From: Paenibacillus zeirhizosphaerae
GTDB taxonomy: Bacteria; Bacillota; Bacilli; Paenibacillales; Paenibacillaceae
Length of the DNA: 64,000 bases
Assembly: GCF_030705605.1 (NCBI RefSeq)
Contig: NZ_JAPCKK010000016.1
Coordinates: 62,001-126,000 of the forward strand
Direction: 5' to 3'
Shown piece after piece: positions 1-8,297 of this stretch (its first letter is position 1; the number at the start of each line of letters is the position of its first letter). The translations under genes were made by a program, and so were the position numbers. Below the pieces are notes generated by a model. That model saw only the letters and a program-made list of their open reading frames with translations, was not told where the DNA came from and searched no databases.

Positions 1-542
1 TCGGAATCACTGCTTTTGACATTAATCAGAAATGAAGAATTGGGGAAATGATCCAATACCTCCGTCAAGGAAGGCATCATGCCGACACCTTTACCACGAA
101 AAGGATAGGTCTGGCCTTGATCCGCTGTGTAGCCATAACCAATGTCCACTTTTTTCAGTTCGGCCATCGTATAGTCTTTGGTCGTTCCATTCACATTGGT
201 ACGACATCCTAAGGTCCAATCATGAAACACGGCAAATTGTCCGTCTTTGGTCAGATGCACATCAAACTCTACGATGTCCGCCCCAGCCTTAAAGGCCGCC
301 TTCATGGAGGAGATCGTGTTTTCCAGGTATGGATATTCAGGCGGGTAGATTCGTTCCGCCGTACATGTATCATTCGTTATATTGTCCATCGTAAACGTCT
401 GCGCAAGCCCACGATGTGCAAGAAGGAGTGGCGCTTCACCACTCGGCTGGACAAACAGATTGCTGTTGTTTACCGCTATAAAAAGGATAAGGATGGCCAG
501 AACAGCCGCAACTTTTCTTCGGTATTTCTTTTTCCTATTCAT
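1..542 (-). CDS. Glycerophosphodiester phosphodiesterase, partial (C-terminus outside window)
   Basis: Reading the minus strand from ATG at 540-542 gives about 180 residues that run off the window edge. A basic N-terminus and one hydrophobic segment (about residues 10-25) suggest a membrane-anchored or exported enzyme. The GDPD signature follows: HRG near residue 44, an ENT motif, EFDVHLTKDG, then FHDWTLGCRTN, which supply the usual catalytic His/Glu/Asp residues. The family hydrolyses glycerophosphodiesters to glycerol-3-phosphate and an alcohol. The start overlaps the stop of the TetR gene by 8 bp, so the two are probably co-transcribed and translationally coupled. The exact substrate is unknown. 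Confidence 0.88.
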   Translation of the reverse strand, partial: MNRKKKYRRKVAAVLAILILFIAVNNSNLFVQPSGEAPLLLAHRGLAQTFTMDNITNDTCTAERIYPPEYPYLENTISSMKAAFKAGADIVEFDVHLTKDGQFAVFHDWTLGCRTNVNGTTKDYTMAELKKVDIGYGYTADQGQTYPFRGKGVGMMPSLTEVLDHFPNSSFLINVKSSDS

Positions 543-1119
543 TTGCAATTCCCTCCCATACTGCGTCCATCCCTCGCTTGAATGACTCAATGATGGTCTG
601 TTTGTCTATTTCCCCCGAATACATCATCAGCGTATGGAGCAGGATCGCGACTAAAATCGAAGCTGCGGTATCCGAATCTGTGCGGGGTCGGAAGGAACCG
701 TCTCTAACCGCCTCCTCTATAACCCCACGAATTCTCTCCTGCAGAATTATTAAATTTGCTGCTTGCTCCTTGCCCTCGATTGCTACTTTAACCGTTTCAG
801 CCAGTGCAAGGCGCAGTAAACCGGAATGATCTGAATAAATGGTGAGCAGTTCGCCGAATATACTAAGTAATCTGGGCTTAAGTTTACCCTCCTGATGTCT
901 TTCCGTAATTTTCCCCAGTAATGTGGAATAGGAATCAGCAACGTGAAGAAGAACATGCTCTTTTTTGGCAAAATAATTAAAGAAGGTTCCTTTTGCAATT
1001 CCGCACGCCTGGGTAATTTCCTCAACGGTCACGTTCTCAAAACCTTTCTGCTTGAACAGTTCAACAGCATGATAAACGATAGTATCCTTCGTTTTCTTTT
1101 TCTTTACTTCTCTTAGCAC
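535..1119 (-). CDS. TetR/AcrR family transcriptional regulator
   Basis: A protein of about 194 residues with an N-terminal TetR helix-turn-helix (VTVEEITQACGIAKGTFFNYF) and a divergent ligand-binding C-terminus. I place the start at GTG 1117-1119. It has a GGGAG ribosome binding site a few bases upstream and leaves a normal short tail before the first helix. An upstream in-frame ATG at 1147-1149 lies inside the palindromic operator and only a few bases past the predicted transcription start, so it is unlikely. The gene is probably autoregulated through that palindrome and is coupled to the downstream glycerophosphodiesterase. The ligand is unknown. Confidence 0.85.
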   Translation of the reverse strand: MLREVKKKKTKDTIVYHAVELFKQKGFENVTVEEITQACGIAKGTFFNYFAKKEHVLLHVADSYSTLLGKITERHQEGKLKPRLLSIFGELLTIYSDHSGLLRLALAETVKVAIEGKEQAANLIILQERIRGVIEEAVRDGSFRPRTDSDTAASILVAILLHTLMMYSGEIDKQTIIESFKRGMDAVWEGIANE

Positions 1120-1134
1120 ATGATCACTCCCGAA

Positions 1135-1192
1135 AATGACCTTGGTCATTTATGACTAAGGTCATTATATTTCACCTTTTATCTGTTTACAA
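1135..1192 (-). promoter_or_regulatory. Promoter and near-perfect palindromic operator for the TetR/GDPD operon
   Basis: On the minus strand a TTGTAA -35 (1187-1192) and a TATAAT -10 (1164-1169) are 17 bp apart. Overlapping and following the -10 is a 32-bp near-palindrome (1135-1166) with arms AATGACCTT-GTCAT and ATGAC-AAGGTCATT, only two base pairs mismatched. This geometry fits autorepression by the TetR protein encoded just downstream. Binding is inferred. Confidence 0.72.
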
Positions 1193-1317
1193 TAAAAAAA
1201 ACCAAAAATTAGGATAGATACGTACAGAGCTTCCCATAGAGAATATCCTATAGCGCACAGGGAAATCCCTTATTCTGCAAATGCACAGCCTCGGCAGCAC
1301 ATTCACATTGTTGAACG

Positions 1318-1352
1318 AAAAAAAGAACCGCAGAAATATCCTGCAGTTCTTA
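1318..1352 (-). terminator. Rho-independent terminator
   Basis: On the minus strand, AAGAACTGCAG and CTGCGGTTCTT form a stem with a short loop, followed by a run of T. It ends the MFS transporter/TipAS-remnant transcript. Confidence 0.8.
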
Positions 1353-1365
1353 TGGAACCCATTGC

Positions 1366-1596
1366 TTATGGATTTGCCACAGCAAATGCCTCCGCAGCCG
1401 CGTACAGATAATAAGCTAATCCAGTTTGCTGGCCTTCCAGCATACGAAGATGAAACTCATCGCTGAGGAAAAATCGTGTTTGCGCTGCAAAATCATCAGC
1501 CGAAACCTTATGTCCATGCTTGTTCAAGAATTCCAGATGATTGCGAATCAAACCTCTTGTTTGTTCATCATCATGCCTTAATGATCTTTTTTGTAA
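1366..1596 (-). pseudogene. TipAS-like C-terminal remnant behind the MFS gene
   Basis: An open frame of about 76 codons starts directly after the MFS stop and ends just before the terminator. Its C-terminal part (SADDFAAQTRFFLSDEF, then MLEGQQTGLAYYLYAAAEAF) resembles the end of TipAS antibiotic-recognition domains of MerR-type regulators, in which a GLA-x-hydrophobic helix ends the fold. There is no DNA-binding domain, no convincing ribosome binding site and only a TTG at 1549-1551 as a possible start. I read it as the tail of a regulator whose front was lost, though a tiny expressed protein cannot be excluded. The family match is from memory and tentative. Confidence 0.42.
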
Positions 1597-3093
1597 TTAA
1601 GCCTCTTTTGGAATAGCTCTTTTGGTTTTTTCGGAAGATGGTTCCTCGACGGCTTGTTTTACACGTTTGATAAAGAACGAGAGCAACAAACCAAGAACAC
1701 CGATGCCAACAATAACAAGGTAGGCGTCGTTTATCCCCTGTATCGTTGCTTCCGTAACCATTTGAGCTTGCGTCATCCCTTCAGTTCCGCCGGAAGCCAT
1801 CATATCTTTCATATGTGTTTTTGTCCGGTCGGACATGACGGTTACGAGCAACGAGGTACCAATAGCACCTGCAACTTGACGAACAGTGTTGGAAATTGCC
1901 GTACCATGTGGATTCAATCGATTTGGCAATTGATTCAAGCCTGCGGTTTGGATTGGCATCAGAAGCAAAGCCATCCCAATACGGCGCGCAGTAGACATAA
2001 GCAACAGATAAGTGTAGCTTGTCGAGTCTGTTAAATTAACAAAGCCAAGCGTTGAAACAATCGTGATGGTCATCCCGATGACAGATAACCATTTTGCGCC
2101 AAAGCGATCGAAAAGTTTACCGGCGACCGGCATAAGAAAACCCATCACAAGCGCGCCGGGAAGCATAAGCAAGCCGGATTCTAAAGCTGTATACCCTCGT
2201 GCATTTTGTAAATAGAGCGGCAGCAACATCATATCCGCATACATGACCATCGTCACCGCAATATTCAAGATTGTCGTCAAGGAAAACATACTATACTTGA
2301 ATGCTCCCAAATCGAGCAAAGGATCCCTGGAAACAAGCTGACGCCACGAGAATAGAACTAGAAATACAATACCAGCAGCTATAGTGAGCAGAACTTCCAA
2401 GCTGGACCAGCCTTGACTTCCTGCCTGGCTAAAGCCATATAACAGTGACCCGAAACCGATGGTGGAAAATACGACACTTAGAATATCGAGATGAGTTTTA
2501 ACCCGTTCAGATACATTCTTCAAAAAAATGAAGCCGCAGGCAATGACAATAACAGCAAACGGAATCATCCCATAAAACATCGTTTGCCAAGCGTAATTCT
2601 CCAAAATGTAACCAGCAAGCGCTGGCCCAATCGCTGGAGCAAAAATAATAGCAAGGCCCATCATCCCCATGGCGGACCCTCTTTTATCGGGCGGGAACAG
2701 CGTTAAGATTACATTTGAGAGCAGCGGCATAATAATCCCTGCACCGGCTGCTTGAATCATACGACCGGTTAGCAGTACGGGGAAGCTCGTTGCAATTGCC
2801 GAGACAATTGTACCTATTAGAAAGATGAACATGGACGCCTGAAAAAGCTGCCTAGTGCTGAAACGCTGCATGAAATAAGCTGTAATAGGGATCAGCACTC
2901 CATTAACTAACATATAGCCCGTGGTCAGCCACTGGGCGGTTGCAGCGGAAATATTAAAATCCTTCATCAATTCCGGGGTCGCAACACTCATGATGGTTTG
3001 ATTCAAAGTTGCCAGAAAGGCACCCAAAATCATAATGAACAAAATAGGCCCTTTTTTGACCGAACTACTTGTTGTTTCCTTGCTTTTACTCAA
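1597..3093 (-). CDS. DHA2-family (14-TM) multidrug MFS transporter
   Basis: 498 residues, almost entirely hydrophobic, with the pattern of a 14-segment proton-coupled drug exporter (EmrB/QacA/LmrB subfamily). Visible motifs are TLNQTIMSVATPELM in TM1, WLTTGYMLVNG in TM2, a GRMIQAAGAGI stretch matching DHA2 motif A/C regions, and NTVRQVAGAIGTSLLVTVMS late in the protein. The start is TTG with an AAAGGATG ribosome binding site. The gene is divergent from the TetR gene at 3313, its probable repressor. It should pump cationic or lipophilic drugs; the substrate cannot be read from sequence. A paralogue lies at 50334. Confidence 0.9.
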   Translation of the reverse strand: MSKSKETTSSSVKKGPILFIMILGAFLATLNQTIMSVATPELMKDFNISAATAQWLTTGYMLVNGVLIPITAYFMQRFSTRQLFQASMFIFLIGTIVSAIATSFPVLLTGRMIQAAGAGIIMPLLSNVILTLFPPDKRGSAMGMMGLAIIFAPAIGPALAGYILENYAWQTMFYGMIPFAVIVIACGFIFLKNVSERVKTHLDILSVVFSTIGFGSLLYGFSQAGSQGWSSLEVLLTIAAGIVFLVLFSWRQLVSRDPLLDLGAFKYSMFSLTTILNIAVTMVMYADMMLLPLYLQNARGYTALESGLLMLPGALVMGFLMPVAGKLFDRFGAKWLSVIGMTITIVSTLGFVNLTDSTSYTYLLLMSTARRIGMALLLMPIQTAGLNQLPNRLNPHGTAISNTVRQVAGAIGTSLLVTVMSDRTKTHMKDMMASGGTEGMTQAQMVTEATIQGINDAYLVIVGIGVLGLLLSFFIKRVKQAVEEPSSEKTKRAIPKEA

Positions 3094-3131
3094 CTCACTA
3101 CATCCTTTCCAAATATCTCTAGACTTAATTT

Positions 3132-3157
3132 ACAAAATGTTAGATAATCAACATTGT
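3132..3157. promoter_or_regulatory. Inverted repeat in the MFS/TetR divergent intergenic region
   Basis: ACAAAATGTT and AACATTGT arms separated by about 8 bp lie 40 bp upstream of the MFS start, in an AT-rich 219-bp divergent promoter region. It is a candidate operator for the TetR protein at 3313. A second, unrelated pair (TGTTGT...ACAACA, 3244-3270) lies nearer the tetR start. Both are only candidates. Confidence 0.35.
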
Positions 3158-3312
3158 ATAAATTAAATTATAAATATAGTACTATTTCTTGCAAGCGACA
3201 ATATAGGACAAAGTGTAAAGTAATCATCGTTATCCGTATCTTTTGTTGTCTAAGTAATATTTATACAACAGAAACTAATATCAATGTAAATTAAAGAAAG
3301 GAAGAGATTTGC

Positions 3313-3900
3313 ATGAGTCAAGATAAACCTCGTATAGATCCAAGGATTCTTCGTACTCGTAAATTACTAAAAGACGCCTTTGTTGATTTGTCGCAGGAGA
3401 TGGAGATCGAGAAAATAACAGTTAATAGAATCGCGGAGCGCGCAACCATTAATCGAGTAACCTTTTATCTGCATTACCGCGATATTCCGGATATGTTGGA
3501 GAAAATGGCTGAAGAGATGATCGAGGATATTAAAAACGTCCTACACCACAAGCCTCTGAATCTAGATTCCGTTAAAGACAAGAGTTCTTGGGTTTTAATT
3601 AAACTGCTTGAGCACATTGCAGATAATGCTAAATTTTATAAAGTTGTTCTGGGGTCTAAACGGACCCCTATCTTTACGGATCGATTGCATGAGATGTTAT
3701 CGAAGGCCGTAACGCTAAGGGTAGAAAAAGACCCCTTTATCTCAAAAGCTGGTATTCAAAAAGATATCGCGATCTGGCACGGTTCAGCAGCTTTGATTGG
3801 CACAATTGTGGCCTGGCTTCGCAATGACCTGCCTTATACACCGCAATATTTAGCCGAACAGTTCTTGTTATTGATTGACCCATCATATTTTATGGATTAG
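3313..3900 (+). CDS. TetR/AcrR family regulator, probably of the divergent MFS exporter
   Basis: 195 residues. The N-terminal helix-turn-helix reads ITVNRIAERATINRVTFYLHYRDIPDML, a sequence typical of the TetR subgroup with a C-terminal TetR_C_8-like domain (DhaS-like architecture). A GGAAGAG ribosome binding site precedes ATG 3313. The divergent arrangement with a DHA2 exporter is the classical repressor/pump layout, so drug-inducible repression is inferred. The 3' end overlaps the 3' end of the convergent reductase gene by 11 bp, so neither has a private terminator there. Confidence 0.87.
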   Translation: MSQDKPRIDPRILRTRKLLKDAFVDLSQEMEIEKITVNRIAERATINRVTFYLHYRDIPDMLEKMAEEMIEDIKNVLHHKPLNLDSVKDKSSWVLIKLLEHIADNAKFYKVVLGSKRTPIFTDRLHEMLSKAVTLRVEKDPFISKAGIQKDIAIWHGSAALIGTIVAWLRNDLPYTPQYLAEQFLLLIDPSYFMD

Positions 3901-4951
3901 ACTGCTTAAACATTTGCTTTACAAGCTCACGATTGCGTTCTTTGAAAGCCTCATTATGCGATGATACCATCGCACTCTTTTGCGCCTCCGGATCAATGAA
4001 GCGTTTGGCGCTATTGACCGCGTTGGCCGCATCCTGGAAGGCTCCCGCAATCAAATGCAGCTTCCCGTCATAATGGAGAATGTCCCCTGCTGCATACAGT
4101 CCGGGAACGGAGGAATCGCAGTGTGCTGACCCCGCGATATAATAATCATCTTTACGATCAATATTCAACGGGCTGCTCTCCAGCAGGGAAATGTCACGTT
4201 CATATCCATGATTAATAATGACCTCGTCCACGGACAGGCTTGTAACCTCACCCGTTGCGCTGTTCGTCAGCTCTACATGCTCGATAACCTCATGATTATT
4301 CGATGCTATCAGCTTGGTGATTTCGGTATGAAAGAAACAATCGACCGTGCTGTTCATTAGCTGATCTACCTGGGCCTCGTGCCCGCTCAGCGCTTCTTTG
4401 CGGTATGCAAGATATACTTTTTTGGCGACTGGCTCAAGCTCGTTCGCCCAATCTACTGCCGAATTGCCGCCACCAGACACGATGACCGTTTTATCCTTGA
4501 AATGCTCCAGCGATTTTACCGTGTAATTGAGATTGGATACTTCGAAGCGCTCGGCCCCTTCAATCTGCAGCTTCTGCGGATTCAGAATGCCACCACCGAC
4601 AGCAACAATCACCGTTTTGGACAAATGAAGCCCGGAGGCTTCGGTATGTAATTCAAACAGCCCATCATCATTGCGAACAATCGACTCTACCTTCGTATTC
4701 AGCATCACTTCCGGATTAAACGTCAGTCCCTGCTGTACCAATTGTTCTATTAATTTGGCCCCGGTTGTCGGAATCAGGCCGCCCACGTCCCAGATCATTT
4801 TCTCCGGATAAACGTGAACCTTGCCCCCCAGCATTGGCTGATACTCAATGATTTTGGTCTTCATTCCACGCAAACCACTATAGAAAGCAGAATATAATCC
4901 TGCCGGTCCTCCACCGATAACAGTGACATCAAAGATTTCATTCCTGGACAT
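3890..4951 (-). CDS. Thioredoxin-reductase-like ferredoxin/flavodoxin-NADP+ oxidoreductase, Fur-regulated
   Basis: About 353 residues. The N-terminal FAD Rossmann motif is VIGGGPAGLYSAFYSG and a second NAD(P)H motif is VIVSGGGNSAVDWANEL. The CxxC redox pair of true thioredoxin reductases is absent, and a C-terminal AGDILHYDGKLHLIAGAFQDAANAVN block follows, as in the YumC/YcgT group of Firmicute ferredoxin-NADP reductases. I chose ATG 4949-4951 with a GGAGG 8 bp upstream over an in-frame TTG at 4966. A perfect-looking Fur box covers its promoter, so it is probably expressed under iron limitation. B. subtilis ycgT is, to my knowledge, likewise Fur-regulated. Supplying electrons for haem or siderophore iron release is an inference. 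Confidence 0.9.
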   Translation of the reverse strand: MSRNEIFDVTVIGGGPAGLYSAFYSGLRGMKTKIIEYQPMLGGKVHVYPEKMIWDVGGLIPTTGAKLIEQLVQQGLTFNPEVMLNTKVESIVRNDDGLFELHTEASGLHLSKTVIVAVGGGILNPQKLQIEGAERFEVSNLNYTVKSLEHFKDKTVIVSGGGNSAVDWANELEPVAKKVYLAYRKEALSGHEAQVDQLMNSTVDCFFHTEITKLIASNNHEVIEHVELTNSATGEVTSLSVDEVIINHGYERDISLLESSPLNIDRKDDYYIAGSAHCDSSVPGLYAAGDILHYDGKLHLIAGAFQDAANAVNSAKRFIDPEAQKSAMVSSHNEAFKERNRELVKQMFKQSNP

Positions 4952-4991
4952 AAGGTGTTCCTCCAAGGCCTAAGTTTAAAGTAGATATCTA

Positions 4992-5043
4992 GTAAATGAT
5001 TATCATTATCATTTAGTATACGTTGCTTTTTATATTTATTCAA
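4992..5043 (-). promoter_or_regulatory. Promoter with Fur box
   Basis: The minus strand has TTGAAT (5038-5043), a 17-bp spacer and TATACT (5015-5020). Immediately downstream is TGATAATGATAATCA (4997-5011), the Gram-positive Fur 7-1-7 consensus with extended AAATGAT/ATCATTT arms. Iron-bound Fur here would block initiation of the reductase gene. The match to consensus is seen directly; regulation is inferred. Confidence 0.88.
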
Positions 5044-5050
5044 TATCAAG

Positions 5051-5082
5051 AAAAAAGCCCCTCCATGTCTGGATGAGGCTTA
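5051..5082 (-). terminator. Rho-independent terminator of the bce-like operon
   Basis: On the minus strand AAGCCTCATCC and GGAGGGGCTT pair around a short loop, followed by TTTTTT. It lies 18 bp after the permease-hydrolase stop. Confidence 0.8.
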
Positions 5083-5099
5083 CCAGAAAAACTATTAAA

Positions 5100-8000
5100 C
5101 TAAGGCTCCACGAACCGAACCTCCGGATACGGAGTTGTGGAAGAATCAAATAAAGGCTGATTCGCTCCCTTGAGATGAAGATCGAAAAATGCCGTAACAT
5201 ACTTTCGTTGCGCATCCAGCACCTGATCCGGGTCAGCACTGCCGATAACTTGCTGCAGCACCTGCGGTGACATACTTAGCTTGCCGTCAAGGGCAGGCAG
5301 CAGATATTGATAGTCCGTGAATGTGTAATGCGCGCCGCCAGGAATACTAATATCCCGCTTCCAACCGTTCGAATTTTGCCAAAAAGATTTGCGGTCTGGA
5401 GCCGTAAGATGAGAATCGACCTCTCCTTCATCGTTGTAGCCGCCATTGATCAACAGAAACGGACGATCAAGACCATGTTCTGCTACAGGCAGCGGATGAT
5501 CCGGCATATAACCCATCGTTCCGTCCATGTCGATCCCGGCATCCAGCCTGCTGTCTTCATACATCGTCTGAGCCGCCGTAGCACCGCCTGCGGAATGTCC
5601 AAATATGCCGATTTTTGAAAGATCCAACACGCCTTGAAGTCCTGCAGGCAACGTGCGTCCCTCATAGTCAGGGTTGACACCATCATTCAGATTGGCGAGC
5701 TGATCCAGGACAAAACGCATGTCGTTTACCCTAACATCCAACATTTTCAGAATGCTGTTAGCATTGATATCCGGCAATTGTCCTGTTTCCACACGTCCGT
5801 CCGGAAAGGCTACAACGGAGGCATCATAGGTATGATCCACGGTAACGACGATATATCCCCTGCTTGCCAGCTCTTCGACCAATACAGTACCAAGTGTTCT
5901 GGGAACCGAGCCTCCCGGTGAATATAAAATGACCGGCCAGCCGCTCTCGTTCCGGGCCACAGGCACATCCAGCCATGCGTGGGTGTTAACCCCCGCCCAG
6001 TTGATACGCCCCGGATCGATCCCCACGGCGCTGACCGTCTCCTCGTCATAAATTCTGGCTGCTTCCGGATGCATGTAAAGCGCAGGTTGACTGCCTACCT
6101 TCTCGGCAGGATACCAGATACTGACCATCAACTCTCGTTGTTTATCCTTTTTCCAGGGGTCGGGACGTTGTTCGTCCACGAGGTGCAATTCTGCCGTTCC
6201 GACGGGATATTTGCCTGTTGGCTTTGGCAGCTCCAGTTGAATTTTCGCGCCTGTATTTGCCTTTTCCTGCGGGACACTGCCCTCTAATCCGACAAACATA
6301 CCGCTGATGACCAGTACACCGACGAGGAGGATGGCGACCCAACCCTTCACCATACGGGCTGATTCTCCAAGAGCCATTCCATTAATGGCATTTACCGTTA
6401 AAGCGAAATAAATAGCGTAGATCAAAATAAAAACAGCGGCGCAGATTAAAAACGGCAGCGTTAAATCAACTCCAGCGAGTGAACTGAACAGTCTTATCAG
6501 CAACTGAAGGATCACCATGTAGTGGGCCAGTGCCACCGCCAATGGCAGAAGGAAAACAAACGCATTTTGCTTCAGAATGGAATGTCTGATTTCCTTGCTG
6601 CTGACCCCGAGCCTGCGCAGAATCGAGTACCTTCCTGTATCTGCCACCGCCTCACTCACCTGCTTAAAATAAATGATGCTGCCGGTGGCCATCACAAAAA
6701 TCAGACCGAGAAAGCCGAGAATAAATACGTTGAAGGTGGCGTCCTCAATCCCTAACCGGTACTCGGAATAAAAGGTCAACAGCTTGGATTCAGGTGTTTT
6801 CACGACTGCAAGCAGATCAGCGGTTGTTTTGGTTGTCTTTTGCTGCTGTACAATATAGCCGATGTACTTTTCAGGAGAAATTTGGCCCTCCAGAGTACGG
6901 AAAGTTTCTTCATTCACGATAATCATCACGTCAGGATAACTCCAATTCAGCACCCGCTGTACGGTCATACCCGCAAAAGATAAGGTTTCGGGTCCTTTCG
7001 GTAGCTGGAGCGTGATGCTCTCTCCCTCATAATCCGAACTTTCACGGTCCGTGTACAGCGGCTGGATAGCGATGGCCTCCGTTTCTCCTACAGAATTCAG
7101 CTGTGGAACACCCAGCGCCTGAGCAGCACGGTTGTACTCAGCCAGTGAAATTACCTTGATGGGGCGTTCATCCGCTTTCGCTTCTTTCTCGCTGAGGATC
7201 TGCGGCTTAGAGGCCTCGCCCTGCACCTTGATGACAGGTATCGTCATCTTGTGGTCAACCGGGTGCTCCTGATCGCTGCGGATGATTTTATCTGCCGTTT
7301 GATTAAAATGATCATCCTGTGCAATAAACATATAGCTGAAGGGGGCTGCCAGCCTTGACGTTTTCTCAAATCCGTAATACATGCCAAAGCCGATACTGAA
7401 TGCGCATAATGCTGCCGCCGACAATAAGGAAATGACGCTTAACATTCGTGCATTGCCTTTGATTCGATACACAAGATTCGACGTGCTGACCAAATTCATG
7501 CCTTTGTAATAGCTTTTCTTTCTGCGTTTGGTCAGTTTTAAAATAAAAATTACGAGCGAAGAAAACAGCAGCACGGTTCCAACAATAATTCCGCCAATCA
7601 TGACTCCCAGATTCGTGAGAATTTCTTTGCTGTCGGAGAAGCTCCGGAATGCATAGACATATGCCGCAAGAATACACAGGACGGCAATAATTGCGGATAT
7701 CCAGGAGGCTCCGGGTTCCTGTTCCCCTTCCTGTTCCGCTCTGAACAGCTCAATAAGCTTAAACCTATAGACCAAACGATAGCTCTGGAACGATGTAATC
7801 AAAAAGATCACCGCAAACACGACGATGGTATTCAAAACGGCCGCAAGCGAAAAATTCATCCCTACCGCTGTGGCGGACCCGAGCAGTCGTAACAGGATCA
7901 TGGCAAATAACTTGGACAAGAACGCCCCCAGCGCAATGCCAACGAATAAAACGACAATACCCAACAGCAGATTTTCATAAATCAACAGGTTTCTGACCGT

Positions 8001-8297
8001 TTTTTTAGGCAGACCCAGTAGTAAATAGATTCCTGCCTCTTTCTTGCGCTTTTGTGTAAAAAATTGATTTGAATAGAAGATAAACACGGCCACAAATAAT
8101 ATGAGAATAACGGATGCCGCCATAAATACAGATTTCATGCTTTTCGACGATTCAATGCTCTCCGCGATTTCGGTGTTATGCTGCAGAGACACAAATGTGT
8201 AATAGATAACAACACTGAACAGCATGGATACGAAGTAAACCAGATAGTTTTTGAAGTTCCCGCGTATATTTTTCCTGGCAACATCAAACAAGGTCAC
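5100..8297 (-). CDS. Bce-type ABC permease fused to a PAF-acetylhydrolase-like alpha/beta hydrolase
   Basis: A continuous frame of 1065 residues from GTG 8295-8297 (GGGAGG ribosome binding site, 14-bp overlap with the ATPase gene). Residues 1-648 are a BceB/FtsX-type permease: four N-terminal membrane segments, an EAGIYLLLGLPKKTV coupling helix, a further pair, a large extracellular domain (about 310-515), then FILGFLGLIFVMATGSIIYF and the last segments. After GESARM an extra hydrophobic helix (about 653-672) leads into an alpha/beta hydrolase with nucleophile elbow GHSAGG (Ser about 902), Asp near 922 and His about 990 (GGAHYTF). Typical BceB proteins end before this helix at roughly 620-670 residues. 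The extra helix would place the hydrolase outside the cell. It may destroy or modify a peptide, lipid or antibiotic; this is inference. Confidence 0.86.
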   Translation of the reverse strand: MTLFDVARKNIRGNFKNYLVYFVSMLFSVVIYYTFVSLQHNTEIAESIESSKSMKSVFMAASVILILFVAVFIFYSNQFFTQKRKKEAGIYLLLGLPKKTVRNLLIYENLLLGIVVLFVGIALGAFLSKLFAMILLRLLGSATAVGMNFSLAAVLNTIVVFAVIFLITSFQSYRLVYRFKLIELFRAEQEGEQEPGASWISAIIAVLCILAAYVYAFRSFSDSKEILTNLGVMIGGIIVGTVLLFSSLVIFILKLTKRRKKSYYKGMNLVSTSNLVYRIKGNARMLSVISLLSAAALCAFSIGFGMYYGFEKTSRLAAPFSYMFIAQDDHFNQTADKIIRSDQEHPVDHKMTIPVIKVQGEASKPQILSEKEAKADERPIKVISLAEYNRAAQALGVPQLNSVGETEAIAIQPLYTDRESSDYEGESITLQLPKGPETLSFAGMTVQRVLNWSYPDVMIIVNEETFRTLEGQISPEKYIGYIVQQQKTTKTTADLLAVVKTPESKLLTFYSEYRLGIEDATFNVFILGFLGLIFVMATGSIIYFKQVSEAVADTGRYSILRRLGVSSKEIRHSILKQNAFVFLLPLAVALAHYMVILQLLIRLFSSLAGVDLTLPFLICAAVFILIYAIYFALTVNAINGMALGESARMVKGWVAILLVGVLVISGMFVGLEGSVPQEKANTGAKIQLELPKPTGKYPVGTAELHLVDEQRPDPWKKDKQRELMVSIWYPAEKVGSQPALYMHPEAARIYDEETVSAVGIDPGRINWAGVNTHAWLDVPVARNESGWPVILYSPGGSVPRTLGTVLVEELASRGYIVVTVDHTYDASVVAFPDGRVETGQLPDINANSILKMLDVRVNDMRFVLDQLANLNDGVNPDYEGRTLPAGLQGVLDLSKIGIFGHSAGGATAAQTMYEDSRLDAGIDMDGTMGYMPDHPLPVAEHGLDRPFLLINGGYNDEGEVDSHLTAPDRKSFWQNSNGWKRDISIPGGAHYTFTDYQYLLPALDGKLSMSPQVLQQVIGSADPDQVLDAQRKYVTAFFDLHLKGANQPLFDSSTTPYPEVRFVEP

